Shown: positions 46,906 through 55,991 of the stretch, piece by piece
How positions within the stretch are numbered: position 1 is the first letter of the stretch
Layout: each line of letters opens with the position of its first letter
NCBI GenBank assembly: GCA_022820835.1
Contig: JAJEET010000026.1
Location: 1 to 64,000 of the forward strand
DNA length: 64,000 bases
Reading direction: 5' to 3'
From: Candidatus Poribacteria bacterium
GTDB lineage: Bacteria; Poribacteria; WGA-4E; WGA-3G
Translations under genes and position numbers: made by a program
The notes under the pieces: model-generated
Databases searched by the model: none
The model's input: the letters and a program-made list of their open reading frames with translations, nothing else
Told to the model about the DNA's origin: nothing

Positions 46906-48999
46906 TTAGGGTAGGATATTCCAAAGAAAGATTACGCCATCCTCACTGCCGCTTGCGAGGGTTTTACCGTCCGGCGAAAATGTGAGTGCTTTAATCCAGT
47001 TGTCATGCCCTTTGAGTGTCGTTAGTTTAGTGCCAGTAGCGAGATCCCATGTGAGAATAGTTCCGTCATGACTCCCACTTGCGAGGATTTTGCTATCTGC
47101 AGAGAATGCTAAGGCATGGCAGATACCGATATTACCTTTAAGGGTCATCAATTCTTCACCAGTGTTAATATCCCATAGCTTGATACGTTTATCGTCGTAT
47201 ATGCTTGCGAGGGTTTTGCTATCAGGCGAGAAAGCCAAGGCAGTATTCATATCAGCGGAAAAACTTGCGGTCTGGTCTCCTGTGGTTGTATTCCATAATC
47301 GAATTGTTCCATCTTTACTTCCGCTTGCGAGCGTTTTACCATCCGGCGCGAATCTTAGTGCTTTAATTTTACCCTCATGTCCCTTAAATGTAAATTGCAA
47401 CTGCTGAGAGGGAATGTCCCATAATAATATGGAAAATCGATTATTTCCAGTAGCCAGCGATGAATTTTGTGCAACAGCGAGCATAGCACCATCTTGCGAA
47501 AATGCGGCTGTCCCGTGAATCTGAAGTTTGACATGCTTTTTAATACCGTTTGCCGTTTTCACATCCATTATGAACGTATAACCCATTGCTCGAGAGGACG
47601 ATGAACCGGCTCTCTGTCCTGGTAGCACTGGAGCCTCCCCTTTGTGCGATTCAATAGGAAAGACAGCTCGGTTGTGTCCAGTGGACGCGTCCCATACACT
47701 CAACTCGCCTGTCACACTTTCCTTCCTGAATTCGTCGCGTTTTTGTCTTGTGAATGTGAAATCTCCTGCACTGGTTACTGTACGACCATCAGGTGAAAAT
47801 GCCAGCGTGATGAGTTTGTCTGTGGATTCTATAGCATCCGCGCGGGGTGTGAAAGTATTCATGTCCCACAACTGGAGCATTTTAGAATACCCGCCCGCCA
47901 AAGTATTGCCGTCGGGTGAGAATACCAAGGCGTTGACACCCTGTGTATGTCCTGTAGTAAGGACAGATAACTCGGCACCCGTATCTGCATCCCAGAACCG
48001 GATACTGCCATCTGAACTCCCACCTACAAACGCCTTGGCATCTGGAGAGAATGTCAATACGTTTATTTCCGGTTTATCTTTACCAAGTGTGGCGCGTAGC
48101 GTTCCGGTAGCAACATCCCACAGCTCAATCCCGTGAAATGAAGTCTGATAAATAAAGGTCTTACCGTCTTTAGAGAACTCGAATTTTCCACCGAGCGATA
48201 CACTTTCGCCCAAGGTTTTGAGTTGACGACCGGTAGCGATGTCCCACAAACTAAGAGGTGCGTTAAAAATATCGACAGCAAGCAGAGAACCGTCTGGTGA
48301 AATTGCCAACTGATTGACATAATCTTTATGCCCTCTGAGCGTTTTCAGGTGTTTCCCGGTAGTCGCATCCTTCAACTGAATGACACCTTTCCTATATCCG
48401 AGTGCCAAGATGCCGTTTTCGTTAATTTTATCAAGGTGGATGTGCCGTGAGGTAGCGTCCTGCCCAATCAGTGCGTAGAAAAACTTGATAATACCAAGCG
48501 AAGGTGTTACCTGGAAAACTCTTTTTTCCTGACCGGTAGTTATATCCCGAAATCGGACTGAACCGTCCGTACTGAGACTGATAAGCGTTTTGCCGTCATC
48601 AGGAAACACGACTGCGACCCGTCCCTTGTGTCCTTTGAAAGATTTCAGGGTTTTGCCGGTCTCAACATCCCACAATAAAATTTCGCCATATCCGCCGCTT
48701 GCAAGGGTTTTGCTGTCCGGCGAGAATGCCACAGAACCCACGCCGCCTTCATGTCCAGCGAGCAGCGCGAGTTCAGCGCCGGTGTGAGCATCATAAATCC
48801 AGATACCTGCAGAACTTGCTGCTGCAATTCGGGTTCCATCTGGTGAAAAACTGATACTTTGTATCCAACCTTTGCCGAACCGTGCTTTCGCGCCTTCCGG
48901 TAATTTCCATTGTGTACTGTCTTGGGCAATCACACCGCGGAGAAATAGCGCGTGGATTGAAAACAAAATAGTGATGGCTAATACGTGCTTCATCTTCAT
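46906..48999 (-). CDS. Secreted WD40-repeat protein
   Basis: Signal peptide HVLAITILFSIHALFLRGVIAQ; multiple FSPDGKTLASGS...LWD units; start at 48999 or 48993. Confidence 0.93.
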   Translation of the reverse strand: MKMKHVLAITILFSIHALFLRGVIAQDSTQWKLPEGAKARFGKGWIQSISFSPDGTRIAAASSAGIWIYDAHTGAELALLAGHEGGVGSVAFSPDSKTLASGGYGEILLWDVETGKTLKSFKGHKGRVAVVFPDDGKTLISLSTDGSVRFRDITTGQEKRVFQVTPSLGIIKFFYALIGQDATSRHIHLDKINENGILALGYRKGVIQLKDATTGKHLKTLRGHKDYVNQLAISPDGSLLAVDIFNAPLSLWDIATGRQLKTLGESVSLGGKFEFSKDGKTFIYQTSFHGIELWDVATGTLRATLGKDKPEINVLTFSPDAKAFVGGSSDGSIRFWDADTGAELSVLTTGHTQGVNALVFSPDGNTLAGGYSKMLQLWDMNTFTPRADAIESTDKLITLAFSPDGRTVTSAGDFTFTRQKRDEFRKESVTGELSVWDASTGHNRAVFPIESHKGEAPVLPGQRAGSSSSRAMGYTFIMDVKTANGIKKHVKLQIHGTAAFSQDGAMLAVAQNSSLATGNNRFSILLWDIPSQQLQFTFKGHEGKIKALRFAPDGKTLASGSKDGTIRLWNTTTGDQTASFSADMNTALAFSPDSKTLASIYDDKRIKLWDINTGEELMTLKGNIGICHALAFSADSKILASGSHDGTILTWDLATGTKLTTLKGHDNWIKALTFSPDGKTLASGSEDGVIFLWNILP

Positions 49000-49003
49000 G
49001 GTT

Positions 49004-52000
49004 TCAGTCCTGTGTCGGTAATGGTGGTAAACGGTGCTCCACGCGTCGGGTATTATATTTGAGTTGATACCGGCGATGCGCTTCGTCATCTGGATAATGT
49101 TCGGTATTCGGATACGGATAGGCGGACATGCCGTGAAACGGCAGCGGTTCAACCGTCTGCGAGGTGAGGGTGTTGATGTCGCCGTCTTTGTCCCAACCGT
49201 CGCTATAAAGGATAAAATCTCGCACCCAACCGGGTTTCAATGCTGGCAGGCGTGCGGCATCAAATTCCACTGTGATTTCATCCCCCGCATTGAGGATAAC
49301 GTACATATCGTCAACCTCCTGTAACAAGGGGTTGACATCTCCGTAGCGGGTGTAATACCCCGCAAGGTCGCGCCATTGTGCATCTGTTGTTACTTTTTGG
49401 TAGTCGAACAGGTGCGGTGCATGCGGGGTCGGACGATACATTTCGGAGAAGCCGCGGTAGTGCAGATCCGCGCTATCCGGGTTCAACGTCGTCAGCTCTA
49501 TCGGTACGTCTTGTGTGCCGACAGTGAAAAACGCTGCATCCCAATAAATCTGCATATCGGTTTCAATCCGAACCTGTCGGTCGTTCGATAGAAATTTGCC
49601 CGTTAGATCGACGGTAATCGTCTTGTTTTTTCCCGCTGGCAGTCCAATCATATCAATCACAGTCTTCCATTTTCCGGTTCCATCCTTCACAGCAACCGAT
49701 GGGAAACGGGGACTAATTTCGGGGTTTTGGAACAGCGCAACGTTGATACTGGTATCGGTCGGGAAAATCCAACCGCTGAGAAATAGCGTCACAGGTGCGT
49801 CATTGGGTGCATCACCGAGGTCAAGGACTATCGCGTGCGGTTCAACAACGCCTTGGTAGGGACCGGGTGTGTGTTCAACGGCGTAGTGGTAATCAAACGT
49901 TCTTAAAGCATCGGATACATCTTTACCGCGATGGTTGAACGCAGACTTCGGGTGCAATTTCTCCTTAACACCGTAAACCTTGAATTCGGCAAACGGTGGT
50001 GGAACATACTGCTCATTTACGAAGATGTCGGTGCCTGCTGGGTGGTCCACTGCGATGAGTTTCACCTCGTCAAAATAGGCGGTTTCCCATAATTCTTCCG
50101 TAATTTGAATGGAATACTTTCCATCTTTTAGTTGCATCTGTGTCCCCGAAATCTTCACGAAATCTTTTGTCTCATCAGGTGCGACGAACCCCATTGAAGT
50201 GACGAGTCCCAACGGCGCACGCCAGAGCAGGTCGGTGACGAATTCGTATTTCTCACCGTTATAGACGTATAGGAATGGACAGGAGCCTTTGAGTATCTGT
50301 TTCTCCAGAATCCGTTGTCTTGACTGCGGTTCAATGACGTTCTGCGGTACACCGTTTGTCCAGACAACACGCACGACATCCGCGGCATCAAACGCACCTA
50401 ACCCGAAATGGGAGACCTGTTCGGATACATACTGCAGTTGATACAGATCACCGATTTTCACCTCCAGTTTCGAGCCGATACCGTCTCTATTCACCTTATT
50501 ATTGCCGGTAGTGATACCTTCCAATCGGACCTGTATCCAGTTATTTTCGTTGCCGCCGTTATTTTGCAAGGCGCGGAGTTCTCCTTCGCCGTTGATGAAA
50601 AAAAGGTCGAGATCGCCATCATTGTCGTAATCACCCACAGCACCGGCAGTCGCATTCTGGAGGGTCGCACCCTCTGCAGTAACGTTTTCTATCAGTGGAT
50701 AAGGTTCCATAAACTGCCCGGTCCCATCATTTCGGAACAGAAACATCCCCTCTTTACCACTCACCCAGAGGTCAATAAATCCGTCGTTATCGTAATCTAT
50801 GTTTTTCAATAGGAAAGGAGACAGGTCACGTACACCTGCTTCTAAGCGCGGATCCTCCATAAAACTTCCGTCTCCGCTATTGAGGTAGAGGTGGATTCGA
50901 TCTGCTGTCGATAAGAAAATATCAATATCTCCGTCGTTGTCATAATCACCGATAGCAGCTGCGGTGTAATGGACATCCTGAGAAATTCCGGTCTCGTCGG
51001 AAACCGCGCGGAGCTTCCCTTGGCGGAGGTTATCGTAGAGGGTGCATCCCATTTCGCGGTGTATGGTAAAAATATCTATATCGCCATCGTCATCAAAATC
51101 AGCAGAGAATGCCTCGGCGGGCGCAAGTTGTTGCACTGGATTTACAAAGGTCTGTTCTGTGACATCGGTGAAAGTCTCATCGCCGTTATTCCGATACATC
51201 GTGGCACCGGTTGTAAAGAGGTCCAGATCACCATCGTGATCATAATCGACAGGATGAAGGGTACCTATCTCAGTTCTGGGATTTTCATGTATGATGAGGT
51301 CAGATGCCCCCTCATTCCCTTCCGTATCTTTCCATATATGCACGATTCCATTGACACTCTCAAATAGATAATCTTGTATACCATCTTTATTCAAGTCTGC
51401 GACAACTATATGGGTGTCTTGGTCTGCTACGTATGTGCTAATAGGATCAAATTGTTCTCCTATATTCTGATACAGCATGAAACCGTTCGCGACTGCATGC
51501 AGATCCAGATTTCCATCATTATCGTGGTCCATAAGGATAACAGCAACGGGGGGCTTGAAATTTGAAGGCGGATTCACATTGGCAAGTCCGAGTTGTTCAG
51601 TGACGTCCACAAATTCCACTTCAATCGGTAGACTCTGTTTAGCGATGATTCGCGCGCGAAACCCCGCACTGAACGTCTCTATCGGATGCCCGAGGATGTC
51701 GGTCACCAATTCACCGATACCTTGCTGATAACGCGGACTTGCCCGGTGTAAGTTCTCAAAAATTCGGACATTTCGGATGGCGAGTTTTAAATCTTTCTGC
51801 TCTATTGCTTCTATCCCTTGGGTGAGGTATGCGAGTTTTTCGGCATCCGTATCACCTAAAAGGAGCATTAGGTCTTGACAGAGGTCCCCAGCAGCTTCGA
51901 GGTCCTCCTGCGCTAACAATCCGAGTGTCAACTTCATCAGCACAACGATATTCACCGGTGATCGCGAGTGAAGTTCCTGAAGATGCCGAACAGCCTCCTG

Positions 52001-52495
52001 CTGTGCTTCCAGATCGTTTCGTTGTCCAAGATAGTGGCGGACCAGTTTATAACGAAACTCCAATTCATCGGGATCCAAGCGCACGGCTTCCTGCATCGCC
52101 TCCACTGCCAGATTGCTTTTCCCTTGCAACTGATAGACTTCGGATAAGATAAAGTGTAACTGGCTATCCATTGGTGCGGCAGCGATACCGCGCTTCACCC
52201 ATTCCTCGGCAGCGGCTGCCTGCTGTAAGCGCAAGTGTGCGACAGCGAGGTTCCCGTAACCGATCGCTTCATCTGGAAGCAGCTCAACAAGTGCCGTAAA
52301 CGCCTCAACAGCCTTAGAAGGCTGCGACTCTTCAAGGTATGCCAACCCTAAATTCTGGTGCCGGATCGCTGCTTCAATGATCTGGGTGCTGTTCATCTCT
52401 TGCGCGTCTGTTGTTGAGACGACAAAGCCCGTTACGAATAGCATCGCACACATCAAATATTTTCCTATATTAGAAGACGTAGATCTCTGTATCAT
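49004..52495 (-). CDS. Large secreted TPR + FG-GAP/VCBS repeat + ASPIC/UnbV protein
   Basis: Signal peptide, N-terminal TPRs, repeated DYDNDGDIDIF/DLDLF units, NWIQVRLEGITTGNNKVNRDGIGSKLEVKIGDLYQLQYVS (ASPIC). Confidence 0.92.
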   Translation of the reverse strand: MIQRSTSSNIGKYLMCAMLFVTGFVVSTTDAQEMNSTQIIEAAIRHQNLGLAYLEESQPSKAVEAFTALVELLPDEAIGYGNLAVAHLRLQQAAAAEEWVKRGIAAAPMDSQLHFILSEVYQLQGKSNLAVEAMQEAVRLDPDELEFRYKLVRHYLGQRNDLEAQQEAVRHLQELHSRSPVNIVVLMKLTLGLLAQEDLEAAGDLCQDLMLLLGDTDAEKLAYLTQGIEAIEQKDLKLAIRNVRIFENLHRASPRYQQGIGELVTDILGHPIETFSAGFRARIIAKQSLPIEVEFVDVTEQLGLANVNPPSNFKPPVAVILMDHDNDGNLDLHAVANGFMLYQNIGEQFDPISTYVADQDTHIVVADLNKDGIQDYLFESVNGIVHIWKDTEGNEGASDLIIHENPRTEIGTLHPVDYDHDGDLDLFTTGATMYRNNGDETFTDVTEQTFVNPVQQLAPAEAFSADFDDDGDIDIFTIHREMGCTLYDNLRQGKLRAVSDETGISQDVHYTAAAIGDYDNDGDIDIFLSTADRIHLYLNSGDGSFMEDPRLEAGVRDLSPFLLKNIDYDNDGFIDLWVSGKEGMFLFRNDGTGQFMEPYPLIENVTAEGATLQNATAGAVGDYDNDGDLDLFFINGEGELRALQNNGGNENNWIQVRLEGITTGNNKVNRDGIGSKLEVKIGDLYQLQYVSEQVSHFGLGAFDAADVVRVVWTNGVPQNVIEPQSRQRILEKQILKGSCPFLYVYNGEKYEFVTDLLWRAPLGLVTSMGFVAPDETKDFVKISGTQMQLKDGKYSIQITEELWETAYFDEVKLIAVDHPAGTDIFVNEQYVPPPFAEFKVYGVKEKLHPKSAFNHRGKDVSDALRTFDYHYAVEHTPGPYQGVVEPHAIVLDLGDAPNDAPVTLFLSGWIFPTDTSINVALFQNPEISPRFPSVAVKDGTGKWKTVIDMIGLPAGKNKTITVDLTGKFLSNDRQVRIETDMQIYWDAAFFTVGTQDVPIELTTLNPDSADLHYRGFSEMYRPTPHAPHLFDYQKVTTDAQWRDLAGYYTRYGDVNPLLQEVDDMYVILNAGDEITVEFDAARLPALKPGWVRDFILYSDGWDKDGDINTLTSQTVEPLPFHGMSAYPYPNTEHYPDDEAHRRYQLKYNTRRVEHRLPPLPTQD

Positions 52496-52800
52496 GCATT
52501 TTCCTCTTTCTGAAAATCTTCTGCGGTATCCACGACTGCCTGTCGTAGGGTCCTCCGTCTCAGTGCGAGTGAATCTTCGAGTTGTTTAAGGTGAAGCAGC
52601 CATGACTCTTTAGAGTCGCCTTCTTCCGTGCCGAATCCGTCCGTTATAGAGAGCCGAATATATTTCAGACGTTCTGACTGCAAGACCTTCATTTGTGAGT
52701 CATAGTCTTCAACGCCGGATTCCAGTAGGGTAATCAGTTCGCGTATTTTTTCCAATGTGTATCTCCTTTTAGATCGTGATTTGGTAGTTTGCGCCATCAA
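52492..52800 (-). CDS. Small predicted coiled-coil protein, overlaps downstream gene by ATGA
   Basis: RYTLEKIRELITLLESGVEDYDSQMKVLQSERLKYIR; stop TGA overlaps ATG of 49004-52495. Confidence 0.65.
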   Translation of the reverse strand: MMAQTTKSRSKRRYTLEKIRELITLLESGVEDYDSQMKVLQSERLKYIRLSITDGFGTEEGDSKESWLLHLKQLEDSLALRRRTLRQAVVDTAEDFQKEENA

Positions 52801-52990
52801 GGTGAGGTGTAAAATAGTGTATCTTATTTTATGTTTTTAATCAAATGAAAATTGCCCCCTTTCTCTTGCACTCTTTTAGCACACATTGTATAATATTGTA
52901 AAAACCCTAACCGCCTGGACTTTCGGTGGCGAGGACGCAAACTTCGCCAGCAGTGGAATTTATGACCACGAACCGCAAAGGAGAACACCG

Positions 52991-53676
52991 ATGGAAACTT
53001 CCCCAAACGTGCGTCGTCCGCCTTATGCACCCACAGAAATGGAAGAAGAACTCTACCCGGAATCGGATGGTAAACCCATGGCTGACACAGACCTCCACCT
53101 TTATTGGATAAAGCGTGTGCAGGATATGCTCGAAACTTATCTTTCGCAGGACCCAGGGATCTACATCTCTGGGAATATTATGATGTATGACATAAAGGGC
53201 CCGATGCGAACCGCTGTCTCGCCCGATATTCTTGTCGCTTTCGGGCTCGGACAGAAGTTCCGCCGCACCTATAAGGTATGGGAAGAAGGAAAACCCCAGA
53301 TTTCGTGATGGAGTTTTCCAGTAAGAGGACCTATCGAAATGATTTAGATGAGAAGATGGCACTCTATGCGCGTATGAACATTCCAGAGTATTTCCGCTAT
53401 GATTCAGATAGAAGATATCTACCCTCGCCGCTACTCGGGTTTCGGCTTGTTGAAGGTAAGTATGTTGAGATTGCGCCAGACGTTGATGCAGCGATACATT
53501 CAGAGATATTGGCTCTGAATTTCCATTTAACGGAAGAGGGTCTCACGCTTTACGATCCCCAATCAGAACGGTGGCTACAAACCCTTGCAGAACAAGAAGC
53601 GGCAGCCCGACAGAAGGCTGAAGCAGAAGTCGCGCGACTCCAAGCAGAACTTGAACGCTTGAAGGAACGCGGGTAA
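52991..53676 (+). pseudogene. Uma2 family (DUF820) endonuclease-like gene with a single -1 frameshift
   Basis: ORFs 52991-53308 and 53278-53676 join as RTYKVWEEGKP|PDFVMEFSSKRTYRNDLDEKMALYARMNIPEYFRYD at AAAACCCC (53290-53297). Confidence 0.85.
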
Positions 53677-53830
53677 TACCATATCTACATGTAGCATAAC
53701 CTGTTAGGTTGTGCAATGTCTGAAGGCACGTCGTATTTGGGCGAGTACGCCGCAGAATTGCCCTACTACGAACTGAATTTGCTTTTAATCTGAAAATGGA
53801 CAACCCATTGTACCCCCTTGGAGGATAGCA

Positions 53831-55009
53831 ATGAATCAACGGAAAATAAAAAGGGGGCAGCAAGCTTTGGATTCAAACTGCTTTGAATTTAGCGAGATAG
53901 ACCCGTTTAACCCCCAAAACCACGTTGAAGGACAGATCAGTTTCAGTAAAGATAGACGCTACGGCGCGCTACAGATAAAAAAGATCAATGGTGAGCCTAT
54001 TGATCAGCCTTTAATCCTCGGCACGCCGAAAATTGCTTACCCTTTTGGATTAGGACATAATTACCGGTTTCCGAGTGCAGAGCGGATTTACCGTTTCCGC
54101 AAATACGACGGCACCAACATTTTTATGTACCGCTACGCATATAACGGACTAAAATACATCACATTTAAGGTGCGCTTGTTTCCGTTTTTGCGAGGTCGCT
54201 ATATAACAATGTGGCAGCATATCCGCCGAAAATACCCACAGATTACAGAACTGTTCAAATTGAATCCCGATGTTACAGGTTTCAGTTTTGAACTCTATGG
54301 GTCGGATAACCCGCATACGATTCAATACGAAGATGTCAAGTTGGATATTGTGTTATTGTTCGGACTGCGCGGGCGGCAGGGACAAATCGTGCTGAATACC
54401 GAACTTGAGGCAGGCGACATCCCGAAAGCAGAACACCTCGGCACCGTTGAGAAAGACTATGTATGGCACTACGAGCAGGAACAACAAGACCTTGATAGGC
54501 GATTGGAGTTCATCGGCTTGAATGAGAACCAAGCCCCCATATTTAAAGGTGAGGAAGGCAGCATCTGGTATGTGAAAACAAAGGGGACGCATGAAATCCG
54601 GCCGTATAAGTGCAAACCGCATCGAATTGAACAAGTGCATTGGACACAAGGACTGACGCAGCTGAGTGCGACTGTAATTTGGGCTACTATTCTGAAGGCT
54701 TTTGAAAATTGGGAAAATCCCGAACTTGACGAGATTATTGCGATATTAAACGAAGATTACCCCATCCATCAAATCATGATCTCAATGGAACAGATCAAAC
54801 AGATGTTTAAGACTGCTAAAAATACTGCGGACACCGAAAGGGAAATTTGGGAACTCATGGTAATGCATGCCTTCGATGGTAACACCGACACAGCAACAGT
54901 ATTCCACAAAATCGCAAACCGATTTGATCAGGACAAGAGACTCGTCTATAAAGCGATTAAGAACGTCCAAAAAATGATGAAGATCGAAATGAACGAATAT
55001 GCGTCGTAA
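53831..55009 (+). CDS. Putative ATP-dependent RNA ligase-like nucleotidyltransferase
   Basis: Motif I K91-YDGTN, motif III FSFELYG, IIIa-like KLDIVLLFGL, motif IV EEGSIWYVK, motif V YKCK in correct order. Confidence 0.7.
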   Translation: MNQRKIKRGQQALDSNCFEFSEIDPFNPQNHVEGQISFSKDRRYGALQIKKINGEPIDQPLILGTPKIAYPFGLGHNYRFPSAERIYRFRKYDGTNIFMYRYAYNGLKYITFKVRLFPFLRGRYITMWQHIRRKYPQITELFKLNPDVTGFSFELYGSDNPHTIQYEDVKLDIVLLFGLRGRQGQIVLNTELEAGDIPKAEHLGTVEKDYVWHYEQEQQDLDRRLEFIGLNENQAPIFKGEEGSIWYVKTKGTHEIRPYKCKPHRIEQVHWTQGLTQLSATVIWATILKAFENWENPELDEIIAILNEDYPIHQIMISMEQIKQMFKTAKNTADTEREIWELMVMHAFDGNTDTATVFHKIANRFDQDKRLVYKAIKNVQKMMKIEMNEYAS

Positions 55010-55850
55010 TTATCAACTCTTTGTTCTCCTCTTTCCGATTGTTTTTTGGCTGGTCTGTTTCTTTCTGCTGCCGTTGCTCTCGGTGTTTATCTATAGCTTC
55101 TTAGAACGCGGAACTTACGGCGGCGTACGCTGGATCTTCACAACGGAAAATTATGGACGCTTGTTTGATGGACTCTATCTCGGTATCCTCTGGCGTTCAG
55201 TGTCTACTGCATTGGTCTGTACAGCCGTCTGTCTGCTGCTCGGCTACCCCTTCGCTTACTACCTCGCACGCTACAGACCGAAACACCGAAATATTTTACT
55301 GCTGCTCGTCGTCGTACCGTTCTGGACGAACTTCCTCATCCGGACGTATGCGTGGATACTCATCTTACGCACTGAAGGTTTACTGAACAGTCTCTTAGGA
55401 TCCGTGTTCCCGAACTGGAGTCCGTTAGAGTTACTGAACACACCACTCGCGGTGCAGATAGGTCTCGTCTACGGCTACCTTCCGTTTATGATACTCCCAC
55501 TCTATGCCGCATTGGAACAATTGGATATGTCGCTGTTGGAAGCGGCACAGGATTTAGGAGCGTCGCCACGCCGTGCGTTTTGGCACGTGACAGTGCCGCT
55601 CAGTCTTCCCGGTATTCTCGCGGGATCCATGCTGGTTTTTATTCCGACGGTGGGTGCGTTTCTGACACCAGACCTGCTCGGTGGCGGGAAGGTGAGTTAT
55701 ATCGGCAATGTGATAGAACGGCAGTTCAAGACTGCACGGGATTGGCCCTTCGGCTCTGCGCTCTCGTTTATGCTGATGGGTATAGTACTCGTCGGGACTA
55801 TCCTGTATTTTCGTGCTTTACAAGGGCGTGAAGATTCACAGGCACCCTAA
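54999..55850 (+). CDS. ABC transporter permease, spermidine/putrescine type (PotB-like)
   Basis: LLLVVVPFWTNFLIRTYAWILILRTEGLLN; LLEAAQDLGASPRRAFWHVTVPLSLPGI. Confidence 0.92.
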   Translation: MRRNYQLFVLLFPIVFWLVCFFLLPLLSVFIYSFLERGTYGGVRWIFTTENYGRLFDGLYLGILWRSVSTALVCTAVCLLLGYPFAYYLARYRPKHRNILLLLVVVPFWTNFLIRTYAWILILRTEGLLNSLLGSVFPNWSPLELLNTPLAVQIGLVYGYLPFMILPLYAALEQLDMSLLEAAQDLGASPRRAFWHVTVPLSLPGILAGSMLVFIPTVGAFLTPDLLGGGKVSYIGNVIERQFKTARDWPFGSALSFMLMGIVLVGTILYFRALQGREDSQAP

Positions 55851-55951
55851 GTTATTAGGCGAGGTTACAAACATCGCCTACAGAGGGCTGACCTACAAAA
55901 AATCAGTGTGGTTATAGGCGAGGTTACAAACCTCTCCTACAGAGGGCTGAC
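55851..55951. repeat. Tandem pair of about 42-bp palindromic repeats (TAGGCGAGGTTACAAACMTCKCCTACAGAGGGCTGAC)
   Basis: Copies at 55851-55892 and 55911-55951. Confidence 0.85.
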
Positions 55952-55991
55952 TCAGACAACCTGACAACTTCCATTAGGGCAAAATTAAAAA

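Noticed and set aside
53278-53676. Second Uma2 ORF as an independent gene
   Set aside because: It lacks the N-terminal half of the fold and aligns as the direct continuation of 52991-53308 after a one-base shift.
53831-55009. DNA ligase or mRNA capping enzyme for the KYDGTN protein
   Set aside because: No BRCT/HhH/NAD-binding Ia domain, and motif III FELYG is more RNA-ligase-like; kept as putative RNA ligase.
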